Notes: a model not told the origin generated them from the letters alone. Counted from the stretch's first letter, positions 1-9,328 are shown. The stretch: 64,000 bases of DNA from an uncultured Aquimarina sp. (GCA_947493495.1 CANLRN010000014.1:1-64000), one strand, 5' to 3'. Translations and numbers: made by a program.

Positions 1-240
1 CTACAAGGGTTCAATCTCGTCTCTTTCAGCTTCTCTACTCCCACCATAGCATACTACTCACAATACAACTGCGGTAGCGCCTTTTTACCTTATCGCTCAA
101 GACCAACCCGTGAAAGGTAAGCCCCATAAGGAGGTTTGATTGATATGCCTAACATCCCAGTCGAGAGACCAATCCTCAATTCCTTTTCTTTACGTGAGAC
201 CATCTTGACTTTCTTATGTCAAACTCGTTTCTGAAAAAAA
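1..240 (-). other. GC-richer non-coding block, possible group II intron fragment
   Basis: This stretch is richer in G and C than its surroundings and has no convincing ORF. Read on the minus strand it has the look of structured intron RNA (domain I type), and a definite group II intron 3' end lies at about 2.1 kb in the same orientation. The order of the two blocks is wrong for a single intact minus-strand intron, so this would be part of another copy or a rearranged one. The identification is pattern memory, not an alignment. The piece runs off the window start. Confidence 0.25.
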
Positions 241-420
241 AATGAGCCTCTCATCTCAATACAGTTATGTTCCTCCTAATTTATTTCCTAAATTGTATCC
301 CCAAGTAACGCAGGACACACAACAAAGCCTAACAGTTTGTATATTGCATATGCTCCCTTCGGGGCAACAACGTTTGTTATATTTATATTTAGCTATCATT
401 AGAAAAAATCATAAAAGAAG

Positions 421-558
421 TTGAAAAAATACGCTTTTGAATTCCTGTCAATTTTTATTGCGGTAATATCTGCATTTACACTAAATAATTGGAATGATAA
501 CCGAAAAAATGCCAAGGCTGAAATTGCTGTTGTACATATAAAATATAGAAATGTTTGA
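421..558 (+). pseudogene. N-terminal fragment of a small membrane-anchored protein
   Basis: From a TTG codon the frame reads LKKYAFEFLSIFIAVISAF and then LNNWNDNRK before stopping after 45 codons. A hydrophobic helix followed by a (L/I)NNWN-x-R motif is the usual N-terminus of a widespread family of Bacteroidota proteins of unknown function (DUF6090-like), normally several times longer. Nothing recognisable follows, so I read it as a truncated remnant. No gene of this kind is intact nearby. Confidence 0.4.
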
Positions 559-769
559 AAGTTCTTATACCACTTAGATGAAACAACACAGTAATAGTTA
601 CCACCTCGCTTGTAGACATCGTAAATTTTCGATTTCTAGTCTTTTTACCTGTGTTACTTATCTTTTTCGCATAGTAGGCTCATAAACAGTGCAAAAATCA
701 TCAATAGAACAAAATATTTCAGTAATTTTATCTTTAGAAATCATAAGCAGAATACATTTAGTCAATTGA

Positions 770-994
770 AAAAACGGCAAAGCATTTATAAAAAATGGAG
801 AAACTTACACAAGATATTTTAAGAAGCTTGACAAAACAAAAGGAAACCTACCGAATGAGAACACGCTATATGGCGTTGCATCTATCACAAAAATAATGAC
901 TGCAATAATTGCCTCTAAGACAGTACTCGAAAAAGAATTAAGCCTAGACGATGATATAAGGAATTATTTAGATGGTAAATTTCTAAATTTATAG
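770..994 (+). pseudogene. Fragment of a beta-lactamase-fold serine hydrolase (SxxK)
   Basis: An open frame without a start codon reads ...NENTLYGVASITKIMTAII followed by KELSLDDDIRNYL. The S-I-T-K tetrad preceded by a short aromatic/Gly-Val stretch and followed by a hydrophobic helix and L-S-L-D-D is the signature of the class C beta-lactamase/penicillin-binding esterase fold (Ser nucleophile and Lys base). Only about 74 codons remain, with no signal peptide and no YxN or HxG motifs, and a stop follows directly. It is a decayed gene fragment. Confidence 0.5.
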
Positions 995-1050
995 TATCAA
1001 ATAAATCCTATTAAAGTTAGATATCTTTCAACTCATATAAGAGAAACAAA

Positions 1051-2106
1051 ATGAATAAAATAGCAATATTGTATCAAGCTCAACTTCCTCCTGCAAAGGA
1101 TGGAATCCAAAAACCTATGAAACCAGGAGGTTATTCTGATAGCGGTGCTGATATTGCTTTTGAGCTATTGAAAAATAAGCTTGATGTAATTACACCTGTC
1201 GAAAATCCTAATCAAAACAATGATAAAGATTGGGTTTTTCCAGATACAAAAAATGGTATTGAGGCAGCACTACAAAAAGGAGCAAAAATTTTTTGGTTAA
1301 ATACGGTTTTATATCAACATCATAGTATAGAAGGTTATTTCGATAAAGAATTAGAAATTGTAGGACAAATACCCAAATTAGTTGATACTTTTGATGACAA
1401 AACACTTACCAATAAGCTATTGAAATCCAATAATATTCCCATCCCAAAAAATAAGCTTATCAACATAAAGAATTATAATAATTCATCTATAGAATTAGAA
1501 TTTCCATTAGTTTTAAAACCCATTAGGGGAAGGGGAAGTCAAGGAGTTACTAAAATTGGTAATCGAAATGAACTCATAGAAAATCTTAACAAAATATTTT
1601 CAGAGAATAATTACGGAAACGCAGCATATATTGAAGAGTATTTAAACGGACAGGAAATCACAATTACCGTAATGCCAAAAGGAAATTACTTTGTTAATAA
1701 CAGGGAGGAATATTTTAGTAGACCTTGGTGTTTACCAGCGGTTAAAAGATTTAATCATACTAACGGAATTGCACCTTACAATGGGATTGTAGCTGTTATG
1801 GAAAACAGTGAAGTTTTGAGCGATAATGAATTACAGACAGAAGAAATTCAAGAGGCATATCAACATTGTATCAAATCAGCTGAGTTAATTGAAATCAAAG
1901 CACCTATTAGAATAGATTGCAGGGCAAATAAAAATGGAAAATACTTTTTATTCGACCTGAATATGAAACCAAATATGACTGGACCATCAAGACCTCACAG
2001 GAAAAATCAAGATAGTCTGACTTTACTTTCTGCAAGAAAAATTGGATGGAATTATTTTGATTTATTAAGTAATATGTTAAATCAAAAATGGAAGTCGAGT
2101 AAGTAA
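1051..2106 (+). CDS. ATP-grasp domain protein
   Basis: A 351-residue protein with the layout of an ATP-grasp ligase: an N-terminal preATP-grasp region, a central segment FPLVLKPIRGRGSQGV that fits the nucleotide-binding lysine and glycine-rich loop, YIEEYLNGQEIT as the hinge/acidic strand, and IRIDCRANK...FDLNMKPNM near the end as the metal-binding strand and Asn. The substrate cannot be told; relatives include D-Ala-D-Ala ligase-like and carbamoyl-phosphate-like enzymes. The last few codons overlap the 3' end of a group II intron on the other strand, so the native C-terminus may be lost. The gene stands alone amid gene fragments. Confidence 0.65.
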   Translation: MNKIAILYQAQLPPAKDGIQKPMKPGGYSDSGADIAFELLKNKLDVITPVENPNQNNDKDWVFPDTKNGIEAALQKGAKIFWLNTVLYQHHSIEGYFDKELEIVGQIPKLVDTFDDKTLTNKLLKSNNIPIPKNKLINIKNYNNSSIELEFPLVLKPIRGRGSQGVTKIGNRNELIENLNKIFSENNYGNAAYIEEYLNGQEITITVMPKGNYFVNNREEYFSRPWCLPAVKRFNHTNGIAPYNGIVAVMENSEVLSDNELQTEEIQEAYQHCIKSAELIEIKAPIRIDCRANKNGKYFLFDLNMKPNMTGPSRPHRKNQDSLTLLSARKIGWNYFDLLSNMLNQKWKSSK

Positions 2107-2340
2107 AAGGGAATCTCACCCCAAACCTCTCACAGAATCGTATGTGATAGTGTCTCATCACACGACTCTTCTTAACACATCTGCCTATCATTATAGGTAG
2201 ATCTGAGGTATAAAACCAATGCACAAATAAGTTAGGGTACTGCATAGCTATTTCCTGTATCCATTTGTAAACATAATACTAATGCTTGCGCCTAAATCGT
2301 TATTATTTGTTGCTTACACATTTGGCTAGCCCTAACTTCA
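2094..2340 (-). mobile_element. Group II intron 3' end (domain V/VI remnant)
   Basis: On the minus strand, 2168-2135 is a 34-nt hairpin beginning GAGTCGTGTGAT and ending ATCACATACGATTC. Length, GAG start, TTC end and the two-nucleotide bulge on the 3' arm match group II intron domain V (usual form GAGCCGUAUG...CGUACGGUUC), with paired changes in the stem. It is followed by a G-rich domain VI-like stem and ...CTACTCGAC-type 3' sequence (here ACTTACTCGAC at about 2094). No reverse transcriptase ORF remains. The catalytic AGC triad reads AGT. The upstream limit is a guess. Region 2341-2549 shows nothing further. Confidence 0.65.
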
Positions 2341-2591
2341 GAAATCGAAATACACAATATAATTCACTCATTCAACCTTACCATATAATAGTATATCCTC
2401 CCTTCTACTTTACTTATTATTGACCTCATATATCCTTTTTGGATTGAAGCGAAAATCTAAATGGGTTCATTGAATCTTGAAAGCCAAAAATATTCTAGAA
2501 TAATCAATTTTTCTCTTTTTTTACTGGGATTTTATAAAAGAACTGGAAAATGAATGTAGAACTTCCTTATTTTTATAAAAACATGTATACA

Positions 2592-4082
2592 ATGAGCAGC
2601 GATATAAATAAGGTACAGAAAGAGTATGATCTCATCTGCGTAGGTGGCGGTATTATGACCGCTACATTAGCACTACTTACCAAACTTCTGAAGCCTAAAA
2701 CCAATATTCTGATCCTAGAAAGATTAGATAAGGTGGCAAAAGAGAGTTCTGCTGCTTGGAATAATGCAGGAACAGGGCATTCTGCATTATGCGAACTTAA
2801 TTATTGTCCAGAAAATAGTGATACTACTGTAGATATCAATAAAGCGATCTCCATCTGCAAGCAGTTCGAAATCTCCAAGCAATTCTGGGCTCACTTAGTA
2901 CAACAGAATCTTATAAAAGACCCTAGCTCATTTATCAAATCGGTACCACATCATAGTTGGGTAACTGGCACTACAAATAGTGACTATCTAGAGAAACGTT
3001 ATACTGCAATGAAAGATCATTTTATGTTCGATACCATAGAATTCACCCGCCAGCATGAAAAGATGAAAGAATGGTTCCCTCTAATAATGAAAGATCGATC
3101 TGGCGATGAAATTATGGCTGCTTCTAGAATCGATAGAGGTACCGAAGTTAATTACGGATCCCTTACTAAGCAACTATTTCATATCCTGGAAACAGATTTT
3201 GACACTCCTGTGCATTGTAATATGGAGGTGCAAGATATTGATCCCGACGAGCAAGTAGAATGGTCTGTAGAGGTAAAGAATCTAATAACTAACGAAAAGC
3301 AATATCTAGACGCGCAACATGTGTTTATTGGTGCGGGGGGTGGTAGTTTATTATTATTACAAAAGGTAGAAATTGATGAAAAAGAAGGATATGGTGGGTT
3401 TCCTGTGAGTGGTGGATGGCTCGTATGTAAAAATGAAGATCTTATCACACAGCATCTTGCCAAAGTATATAGCAAAGCAGGCATCGGAGATCCTCCCATG
3501 TCTACACCACACCTTGATACTCGCTACATAAATGGAAAACAAGAGTTACTTTTTGGGCCCTTTGCAGGATTTAGTCCTAAATTTTTAAAAGAGGGGTCTA
3601 ATCTAGATCTGTTCAAATCTATAAAAACGGACAATCTCGGTGCTATGATGGGTGCTTTCTGGCACAACCTCCCACTTACCAAATACCTTATCGAGCAGGT
3701 TACCATGTCTTTTGAAGATCGCATGGAAAGCCTTAGAAAATTTATAAAAAATGCAAAAGATGAAGATTGGGAAATAATGGATGCTGGTCAACGAGTACAG
3801 ATCATAAAAAAAGATGACTATGAAGGTGGCAAACTACAGTTTGGTACAGAAGTAATCAGTAGCAAAGATGGTAGTATTACCTGTTTACTAGGAGCATCCC
3901 CTGGTGCATCTACTGCCACTGTAATCATGCTAGAGGTGCTGGAGAAAGCATTTCCCGAAATCCTACATACTTCTGATGCTATTAAGAAATTAAAAGATAT
4001 GATTCCTTTCTATGATACTAAAGTCTCTCCAGAATTATTTGATCAATGTCTTAAAAAAGCAAAACATATATTACAATTGTAA
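2592..4082 (+). CDS. mqo: Malate:quinone oxidoreductase
   Basis: FAD-dependent, membrane-associated dehydrogenase that oxidises malate to oxaloacetate and passes electrons to the quinone pool, the usual TCA-cycle malate enzyme in many Bacteroidota. The N-terminus carries the Rossmann motif ICVGGGIMTATLALL, followed by SSAAWNNAGTGHSALCELNY, and the C-terminus has LLGASPGASTAT; all are typical of Mqo, and ~496 residues is the normal length. The ORF opens at 2550, but MSSDINK at 2592 leaves the expected short lead before the dinucleotide fold; ATG at 2583 is also possible. Convergent with the lanthipeptide operon, 13 bp apart. Confidence 0.93.
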   Translation: MSSDINKVQKEYDLICVGGGIMTATLALLTKLLKPKTNILILERLDKVAKESSAAWNNAGTGHSALCELNYCPENSDTTVDINKAISICKQFEISKQFWAHLVQQNLIKDPSSFIKSVPHHSWVTGTTNSDYLEKRYTAMKDHFMFDTIEFTRQHEKMKEWFPLIMKDRSGDEIMAASRIDRGTEVNYGSLTKQLFHILETDFDTPVHCNMEVQDIDPDEQVEWSVEVKNLITNEKQYLDAQHVFIGAGGGSLLLLQKVEIDEKEGYGGFPVSGGWLVCKNEDLITQHLAKVYSKAGIGDPPMSTPHLDTRYINGKQELLFGPFAGFSPKFLKEGSNLDLFKSIKTDNLGAMMGAFWHNLPLTKYLIEQVTMSFEDRMESLRKFIKNAKDEDWEIMDAGQRVQIIKKDDYEGGKLQFGTEVISSKDGSITCLLGASPGASTATVIMLEVLEKAFPEILHTSDAIKKLKDMIPFYDTKVSPELFDQCLKKAKHILQL

Positions 4083-4095
4083 TCTTTTCCTACTA

Positions 4096-4971
4096 CTACT
4101 TATTAGCAAACATTCTAATACCCCATGCTTTCTTATAATGTTTGTATAATAAGTCATAGATAACCATTTCGTGCAAACGGTTTCTGGACCTAAATAATCG
4201 ATTCATTAGCATGTGAATATAACTACTCATCATATCGTGTAATTCTTCTTCCTTTCTGACCATTACAATTTTCTTAATCGTATCTCTACAATCTTTACTT
4301 TTTTGATCTATGGTTTCAAATATTGGTGCGTATTCAGATGATACCTCAGTCCCTAGGAAACTTCTTATTTTGTCTTGTTCTTCTCTATATTTTTTATCTA
4401 ATTGCTTTTTTAACCCTTTATTCATACCAAATTCTATCCCAAAAGCTGTTTTTATCCTTTCTAGCAAGTTTAATTTTGCATCTTCATTATATCCAAAATC
4501 GCTTAACAATTGATCAATTGCTTTTACCGAAAATAACCATCGTAATTCCTCTCCTTGATCTCCATCAATCATATCTAGGAAATTCATGATCATGTTACTT
4601 TCATAATAGAACAACGTTTCCGACAATTCCATAGTTGATTCTCCATAGCGCTCTATCTCTCTCTGATAGGTGTCTAATTGTATTTTCCAGATCAGATCTT
4701 CATTGACAAAATCAAGTAATAATGGATATAGGGTATTGATAATCTGAGCTACATTTTCTGGTGCTGTATAATGAAAACGAACTCTAATATGATGTTTTGG
4801 ATCTGAGTATCTGATAAAAAACCACTTATCGATAACTCCTTGTGAGAGCAAGTTTTCTGTGATAGGTTTCATGATTTCTGTAAGTACCAGATCAGCAGTT
4901 TTTGGACCAGTGTATATTTTATAATACAGCCATTCTCCTCCCACTATATATGAACGTTGTATGTTACTCAT
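4096..4971 (-). CDS. Lanthipeptide dehydratase, elimination domain (split LanB, C-terminal part)
   Basis: 291 residues beginning RSYIVGGEWLYYKIYTGPK, the standard opening of the thiopeptide-type bacteriocin biosynthesis / Lant_dehydr_C family, and containing DKWFFIRYSDPKHHIRVRF, the conserved arginine-rich strand. In class I lanthipeptide synthesis this domain removes glutamate from glutamylated Ser/Thr in the precursor to give dehydroalanine or dehydrobutyrine. Here it is a separate protein, three bases after the glutamylation-domain gene, as in other Bacteroidota split LanB systems such as the pinensin type. Last gene of the lanC-lanB operon; very likely translated together with its neighbour. 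Confidence 0.88.
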   Translation of the reverse strand: MSNIQRSYIVGGEWLYYKIYTGPKTADLVLTEIMKPITENLLSQGVIDKWFFIRYSDPKHHIRVRFHYTAPENVAQIINTLYPLLLDFVNEDLIWKIQLDTYQREIERYGESTMELSETLFYYESNMIMNFLDMIDGDQGEELRWLFSVKAIDQLLSDFGYNEDAKLNLLERIKTAFGIEFGMNKGLKKQLDKKYREEQDKIRSFLGTEVSSEYAPIFETIDQKSKDCRDTIKKIVMVRKEEELHDMMSSYIHMLMNRLFRSRNRLHEMVIYDLLYKHYKKAWGIRMFANK

Positions 4972-4974
4972 TCG

Positions 4975-7215
4975 TTAATTTTGGATATTTTTTAATTTTT
5001 TATCATTATAAAATGATATAATAACTTGATTCGTATAGGATTCGTTACCTTTTTCTACCAGACTTTTTTCTGTATGTAAAAATTCTTGTAGCTTAAAACG
5101 AGATCTATTTTTTACTGTATGTAATACCATTTTTACAGAAGTTATATTTTTCATATTGATTAACAACTCATTATCTCCATCTACTAATACTATATATTGT
5201 GGTAATTTTTTAATGTTACTAAAATCATTCAATGCAGTAATAAATGCATCTTTATTATTGATTTTATCTACTAAGGGTTGTATCTCTTCTATGGTAACAT
5301 GCCAGATAGCAGGCGATAAAATAACTCCACGATAGTCTACCCTAGGCAAAAAACTATATTCTTCTTGCAATGGACCCCAATCAAATGAAATACCCCCTCT
5401 TTTATTATGAGATTGCATATTGGCTAAAAACTGGTAAATAGGCAATGCATTGCCCGAAAAATTATGTGCATTGGTCAATCGTGGAATTACTTCCTTATTG
5501 TGCTTTTTTGATCGTAGTTTTATATACCCATTAGATGTAGTAGATATCATAAGATCATCAAGAGGTATTTGATGTTGATGGTCTACTATTGATTTTGCTA
5601 GATATGGAATTTCATATTTTCTGAAATTAGGACGCATTAAGATATTCCCAACTCTCGATTCTGGTAAATGTACTATTTCTGCAAGAATCTTATTAGGATT
5701 CATCATTGCTTCCTGGTCTATAATTTCTTGTGTATACTCATGTAATGCAGCATCTCCGTGACAAAAACGCCCTAATAAATTCGCTGCACTAGATCCTCCT
5801 GCGCTACTAAAAATAATTTTTTCTTCTCCGTTAATAGTTACGAATTCTACCATAGAAGATATGGTATCAGGCAAGTCATCCCAATTCTCCTTCAAACTTT
5901 CAAAATCCTGATCTTGTAATGAGATACTATACTTTTGTTCATTGATACTTTCTAGCAATTTTTTTTGTAATATGGTATGTATGGGAGACAATTTTATATC
6001 TCTATATGCTTGATTATTTTCTTTAAAAGGCAAAACAAGATCATCTACAATTGCGCTTACATCTCCAGATCCTTGATTCTGAAGAAACCCTACTCCTATT
6101 TCCACATCCAATGCTTTAGATAAAGGGACTTCTCTATTCTCATAACGCTCATAAAATGCAGCTTGGAATCTAGTCATTAGCGTTTCTTGTGGTGAAAGCG
6201 AAATCTTATTGAGCAACCGTATTGCCTTTCTAATTGTGTGCAAGGATTGGGTATTGATACAATTCTTAGTAGGGGTAACAATCATATCTGTCTGGAACAT
6301 ATACTTAAGTTCAAAACCTGTCCCTAATTTTTTTAAAGCATCACTTAATTTTATATATATCGATGCATCATTTCCTAATTTTTTATCAATCGCCAATAAT
6401 TCTTTTTGGGCTTTTTCTAGTGCTAAAACAATCTCTTGCGCAGCCTCTATTTTTTTTAGAACAGGCAACATCTGATCTAAAAATTCTGCTCCAGAAACCG
6501 AAGGCTCTAATTCGCTAATTAGTAATTGACTTTCTATTAATTGATCGATAAATCCTTTTGCTTCTTCTATGGTAATTTCTTCATCTACCAAGAGTTCTGC
6601 AAGATCTTGTAATAGTGCTCCTTGGTTTGCTTTTTCTAATACTACTTGTATGTAATCAGAATGTTCTACTGCTACTATATGATGTACTCTTCTACTATTG
6701 ACATAAGTATATTCTACATAGCGCAATTGTTTTCCTGCATTATAAATACTCGTATTGGGATAGAATTTTAATTGGTTTTTAATCTTTTCTTGTGCTACAA
6801 TATCCTGAGATAAAGCCACTAAATAATTCATGTCTAATCGAGTATGCCTCTTATTCTTGGTCTTATCCTGTAATACAATAGTCGTTTGCTCAGCAAAACT
6901 TCCTATACTTGTCCCTGCAAAAAGACCAAAAGGCGTACACCTTGAAGACATTCTACTAATATATTTAAGGACAGAATGTTCTATTCTTTCTGATACCGAG
7001 GAATCAGTAATCTCTCCTCTATACCATTTTTCGAACTCCTGATACAATGAAGGAGAAGCTAGAAAGATTGCTTCTTTAAGGATAGGATCTTTACACACTT
7101 GTCTCAATACGGCTGTGTCTAGCTCCTTACTTTCGGTCAGTTTTTTATAAAATGAAAATGAAAATAACGGAACTCTTAATACATATTTAGAGAAGTTCTT
7201 ATAAGTCATGAGCAA
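4975..7215 (-). CDS. Lanthipeptide dehydratase, glutamylation domain (split LanB, N-terminal part)
   Basis: 746 residues of the Lant_dehydr_N family, which uses glutamyl-tRNA to glutamylate Ser/Thr residues of a leader-bearing precursor. The motif SRCTPFGLFAGTSIGSF is the canonical (S/R)xTPFGLFAG signature, ~85 residues in; HTRLDMNYL follows as in family members. Length is right for a stand-alone N-terminal half, since a full LanB is ~1000 residues; the missing elimination domain is the next gene. MTYKN two codons in is an alternative start. Lies 16 bp after lanC, so one transcript is expected. Confidence 0.9.
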   Translation of the reverse strand: MLMTYKNFSKYVLRVPLFSFSFYKKLTESKELDTAVLRQVCKDPILKEAIFLASPSLYQEFEKWYRGEITDSSVSERIEHSVLKYISRMSSRCTPFGLFAGTSIGSFAEQTTIVLQDKTKNKRHTRLDMNYLVALSQDIVAQEKIKNQLKFYPNTSIYNAGKQLRYVEYTYVNSRRVHHIVAVEHSDYIQVVLEKANQGALLQDLAELLVDEEITIEEAKGFIDQLIESQLLISELEPSVSGAEFLDQMLPVLKKIEAAQEIVLALEKAQKELLAIDKKLGNDASIYIKLSDALKKLGTGFELKYMFQTDMIVTPTKNCINTQSLHTIRKAIRLLNKISLSPQETLMTRFQAAFYERYENREVPLSKALDVEIGVGFLQNQGSGDVSAIVDDLVLPFKENNQAYRDIKLSPIHTILQKKLLESINEQKYSISLQDQDFESLKENWDDLPDTISSMVEFVTINGEEKIIFSSAGGSSAANLLGRFCHGDAALHEYTQEIIDQEAMMNPNKILAEIVHLPESRVGNILMRPNFRKYEIPYLAKSIVDHQHQIPLDDLMISTTSNGYIKLRSKKHNKEVIPRLTNAHNFSGNALPIYQFLANMQSHNKRGGISFDWGPLQEEYSFLPRVDYRGVILSPAIWHVTIEEIQPLVDKINNKDAFITALNDFSNIKKLPQYIVLVDGDNELLINMKNITSVKMVLHTVKNRSRFKLQEFLHTEKSLVEKGNESYTNQVIISFYNDKKLKNIQN

Positions 7216-7231
7216 TAGATTCTTAGTAGAT

Positions 7232-8452
7232 TTAGCTAATTAATAAACATTCATCCCACTTGGTGTCGAAGGGCGCAAGGTATGAAATGATTGCTAATCC
7301 AATTCCTGTAATACCTTCTAATAGATTGGTTTCATTTCTCCAGCCTTCGTTTTCTCCTCCGCTCCACTGCATATAACCCGCCTGCCCATTTTGATGGATC
7401 GCCATAGTAAGCCCTTCTCGCATCCAAAAATCTGAAGTCTCTTTAAATAGTTCTTCTTTTGTTTCTTTATACATATACTGATATACATGCATGACTCCAA
7501 AAGCACCGTGACATAATCCTGAGTCTTTGATTTTGCACTCTGTAAGGTCTCTTCTATTGGCAGAATGTTTTAAAATTTCTATACCCTTTTGTTCAATGCG
7601 ATCATCATTTAATACCTTTCCTGCTCTCCATAATGTAATCCCTATGCCTAGATCTCCATAACACCATCCTAACCTGGCCGATGAATCCACCTTCATACCA
7701 TCATATACCCAGCTTGGAAAAAGCGAAGAAGAAGAGATACTAGCGTCCTCAAAACCTAAAACATAATGTATCGCGTCCTTCATCAATTTTTCTACTTCTG
7801 GATAAAATTCTTTATATGCTGCCAAACGAGATAAAAAATTAATTATACTCATCATCCCATGTGACAAACTGAGATTATAGCCTTTTAGTTTTTCTTCTTT
7901 GATTAAATACACTTCCCACTTGGCAGTATCTCCTTTTTTTATAGCGGTAGCATCTAGTGTAGATATAATTTCTAAAAGTATTTTTTTATACGATTTTTTT
8001 AATATATCGGATGCTGTATTCTGATATCTCTTCAGGAAATAAAACCCAATACCCATTACACCGTGAAGAAAATCATAATAATTATCCTCTTTTCCAAATT
8101 GTTCTACAGACTGAACCAAGAATTCATCTAAACCAGACAATAGCTCATCACTATCTATATCCACCATTTCTTCTTCTCTTAATAGTTCTATTGTCCACGC
8201 AGCACCTGCTATACCTGTACAGAAGGTTGGGTACGTATATCCTTCATTTATCTGCTCGATAATAGAAGATAGTATCTCTGCTCCCATATCTGCATTAGCT
8301 TCTGTTTGCATAAACTTAGCATAATAGAAATGAAAGAGTGCCCTCCCAGAAGCTCCAGCTAGGACCCCAATATGTTCTCCTCTGGGTTTTGTTTTAGAAA
8401 GTATCTCCTCTATTTGGTGAAGTTTTTCTAATAAGATAGATGTATTATTCAT
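7232..8452 (-). CDS. LanC-like lanthionine synthetase (cyclase)
   Basis: 406-residue member of the LanC family, the zinc enzyme that adds Cys thiols to dehydroamino acids to make (methyl)lanthionine rings. The zinc ligands are visible: the cysteine in LGWCYGDLGIG and the Cys-His pair in GLCHGAFGVMH. Repeated GxxG helical hairpins (CTGIAGAAW, DFLHGVMGIGF, LSHGMMSII, LLEGITGIGLAII) fit the alpha/alpha toroid. First gene of the biosynthetic operon; its start lies just past a terminator that follows the precursor gene at 8598-8771, so enzymes are probably made from read-through or a weak own promoter. Confidence 0.92.
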   Translation of the reverse strand: MNNTSILLEKLHQIEEILSKTKPRGEHIGVLAGASGRALFHFYYAKFMQTEANADMGAEILSSIIEQINEGYTYPTFCTGIAGAAWTIELLREEEMVDIDSDELLSGLDEFLVQSVEQFGKEDNYYDFLHGVMGIGFYFLKRYQNTASDILKKSYKKILLEIISTLDATAIKKGDTAKWEVYLIKEEKLKGYNLSLSHGMMSIINFLSRLAAYKEFYPEVEKLMKDAIHYVLGFEDASISSSSLFPSWVYDGMKVDSSARLGWCYGDLGIGITLWRAGKVLNDDRIEQKGIEILKHSANRRDLTECKIKDSGLCHGAFGVMHVYQYMYKETKEELFKETSDFWMREGLTMAIHQNGQAGYMQWSGGENEGWRNETNLLEGITGIGLAIISYLAPFDTKWDECLLIS

Positions 8453-8477
8453 GCTTGCTTATAAAATTGTATAAAAA

Positions 8478-8505
8478 AAACTGCCTAAAAATAAGGCAGT
8501 TTTTA
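8478..8505 (-). terminator. Rho-independent terminator between precursor and lanC
   Basis: On the minus strand AAAAACTGCCT pairs with AGGCAGTTTTT around a short loop and runs into T residues. It ends the transcript of the precursor gene just upstream and sits directly before lanC. Such attenuating hairpins between structural gene and enzymes are usual in lantibiotic operons and would keep precursor mRNA in excess. Confidence 0.8.
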
Positions 8506-8597
8506 TAAATAAATTACTAAAAGTAAAACTAGTTAACGATTTTATGACTGCAATAGTCAAATAGTAGCCTATAATTATTTAACTATTCTCTCTTTTA

Positions 8598-8771
8598 TTA
8601 GAAACATTGCATTCCTGGAGGAGGACAAGAATTTAATGCTCCTTGTGTCATACAGAAATTTGTTGGAGCAGGACACATCGCCGTTGGATGCCACCCTCCT
8701 TTAATGTCTTTAAGATTTAAATTACTTATAGTTTCTTTTTTAAGTTGTAAATTTTTTAATGACTTTTTCAT
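8598..8771 (-). CDS. Class I lanthipeptide precursor (leader type MKKSLKNL, 4 Cys core)
   Basis: 57-residue ORF not in the ORF track. The leader MKKSLKNLQLKK...LKDIKGG ends in a double glycine and is of the Bacteroidota class I lanthipeptide type. The 31-residue core after GG starts WHPTAM and contains four Cys and four Ser/Thr, with Pro-rich turns (CPAP, SCPPPG), suited to several thioether rings. Its leader agrees with that of the precursor at 10245-10418 at 21 of 26 positions, while the cores are unrelated. It lies directly upstream of lanC on the same strand, preceded by leader box 1 and followed by a terminator. Which enzyme processes it is inferred from position. Confidence 0.85.
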   Translation of the reverse strand: MKKSLKNLQLKKETISNLNLKDIKGGWHPTAMCPAPTNFCMTQGALNSCPPPGMQCF

Positions 8772-8791
8772 GTGTATTATATTTAAAAATG

Positions 8792-8824
8792 ACCTACTCT
8801 ATTAAAGGTTTTCGGTTTCCCCTT
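8792..8824 (-). promoter_or_regulatory. Shared leader box 1 (precursor 5' region)
   Basis: On the minus strand the sequence GGGGAAACCGAAAACCTT, a short spacer, then AGAGTAGGT lies 20 nt before the precursor start. Two further copies with the same spacing stand before the other precursor starts (10189-10222 and 10439-10472). It may be the 5' end of the mRNA or a regulator site; GAAACC/GAAAACC is a near direct repeat, and ACCT/AGGT could form a small hairpin. About 500 bp upstream of it (8825-9328) shows no gene. Confidence 0.7.
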
Positions 8825-9328
8825 TTATAGGAATTATTATAAAAGCAGCTCCTATGTATTCTAAAAGTACTATTGAAAAGAAAAATTAAAAACTATGTGT
8901 CCTTAGATTTTTTAAACCTGAATCAGGCATTAGAAAATTTAATTTTTCAAATTTTATTCTTCTGATATGAGGTAAAGGTTTTCTATTAAAAGAAACCTAT
9001 TTGAGTTCCTCTCAAAGGTATCTAAATAATCAAAAAATAACGACAGAAGTTTCTTTAGATTTATAAATTTAAACAAATATTTCGTATCTTTATTTACTTA
9101 GAAAACTACCGTCTTTGCTGGTATTTCCTACATTTGGATATTGGAGTCAAATATCCAATTTGCCTGCTCGAAGCTGTTATAGTTTTTTGGTTTTTGGGAA
9201 TTTTTTTGTTAATACCTAAGCAATTTATCGTTTAATTGTCAATTATTAGGCGTTTAAAAGAAGCCTCAATAGTCTAAAATCTTATTTAAATTTTTGATTC
9301 TTTTCACAATCAGCAGAATTACAGACTT

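Noticed and set aside
328-400. GCCTAAC ... AACGTT stretch considered as an integron attC site
   Set aside because: The left core GCCTAAC is present, but no matching right core (GTTRRRY) and no paired arms were found.
242-424. 60-codon plus-strand ORF near the window start
   Set aside because: Runs through a hairpin and lacks any domain; the real signal here is the frame of the membrane-anchor fragment following it.
1907-2245. 112-codon minus-strand ORF (MQYPNLFVHWFY...)
   Set aside because: It is a translation of group II intron RNA including domain V; the reading frame has no protein character beyond that.
9138-9158. Inverted repeat GGATATT / AATATCC
   Set aside because: Seven-base arms without a T-run; no relation to a gene end or to the boxes seen elsewhere.
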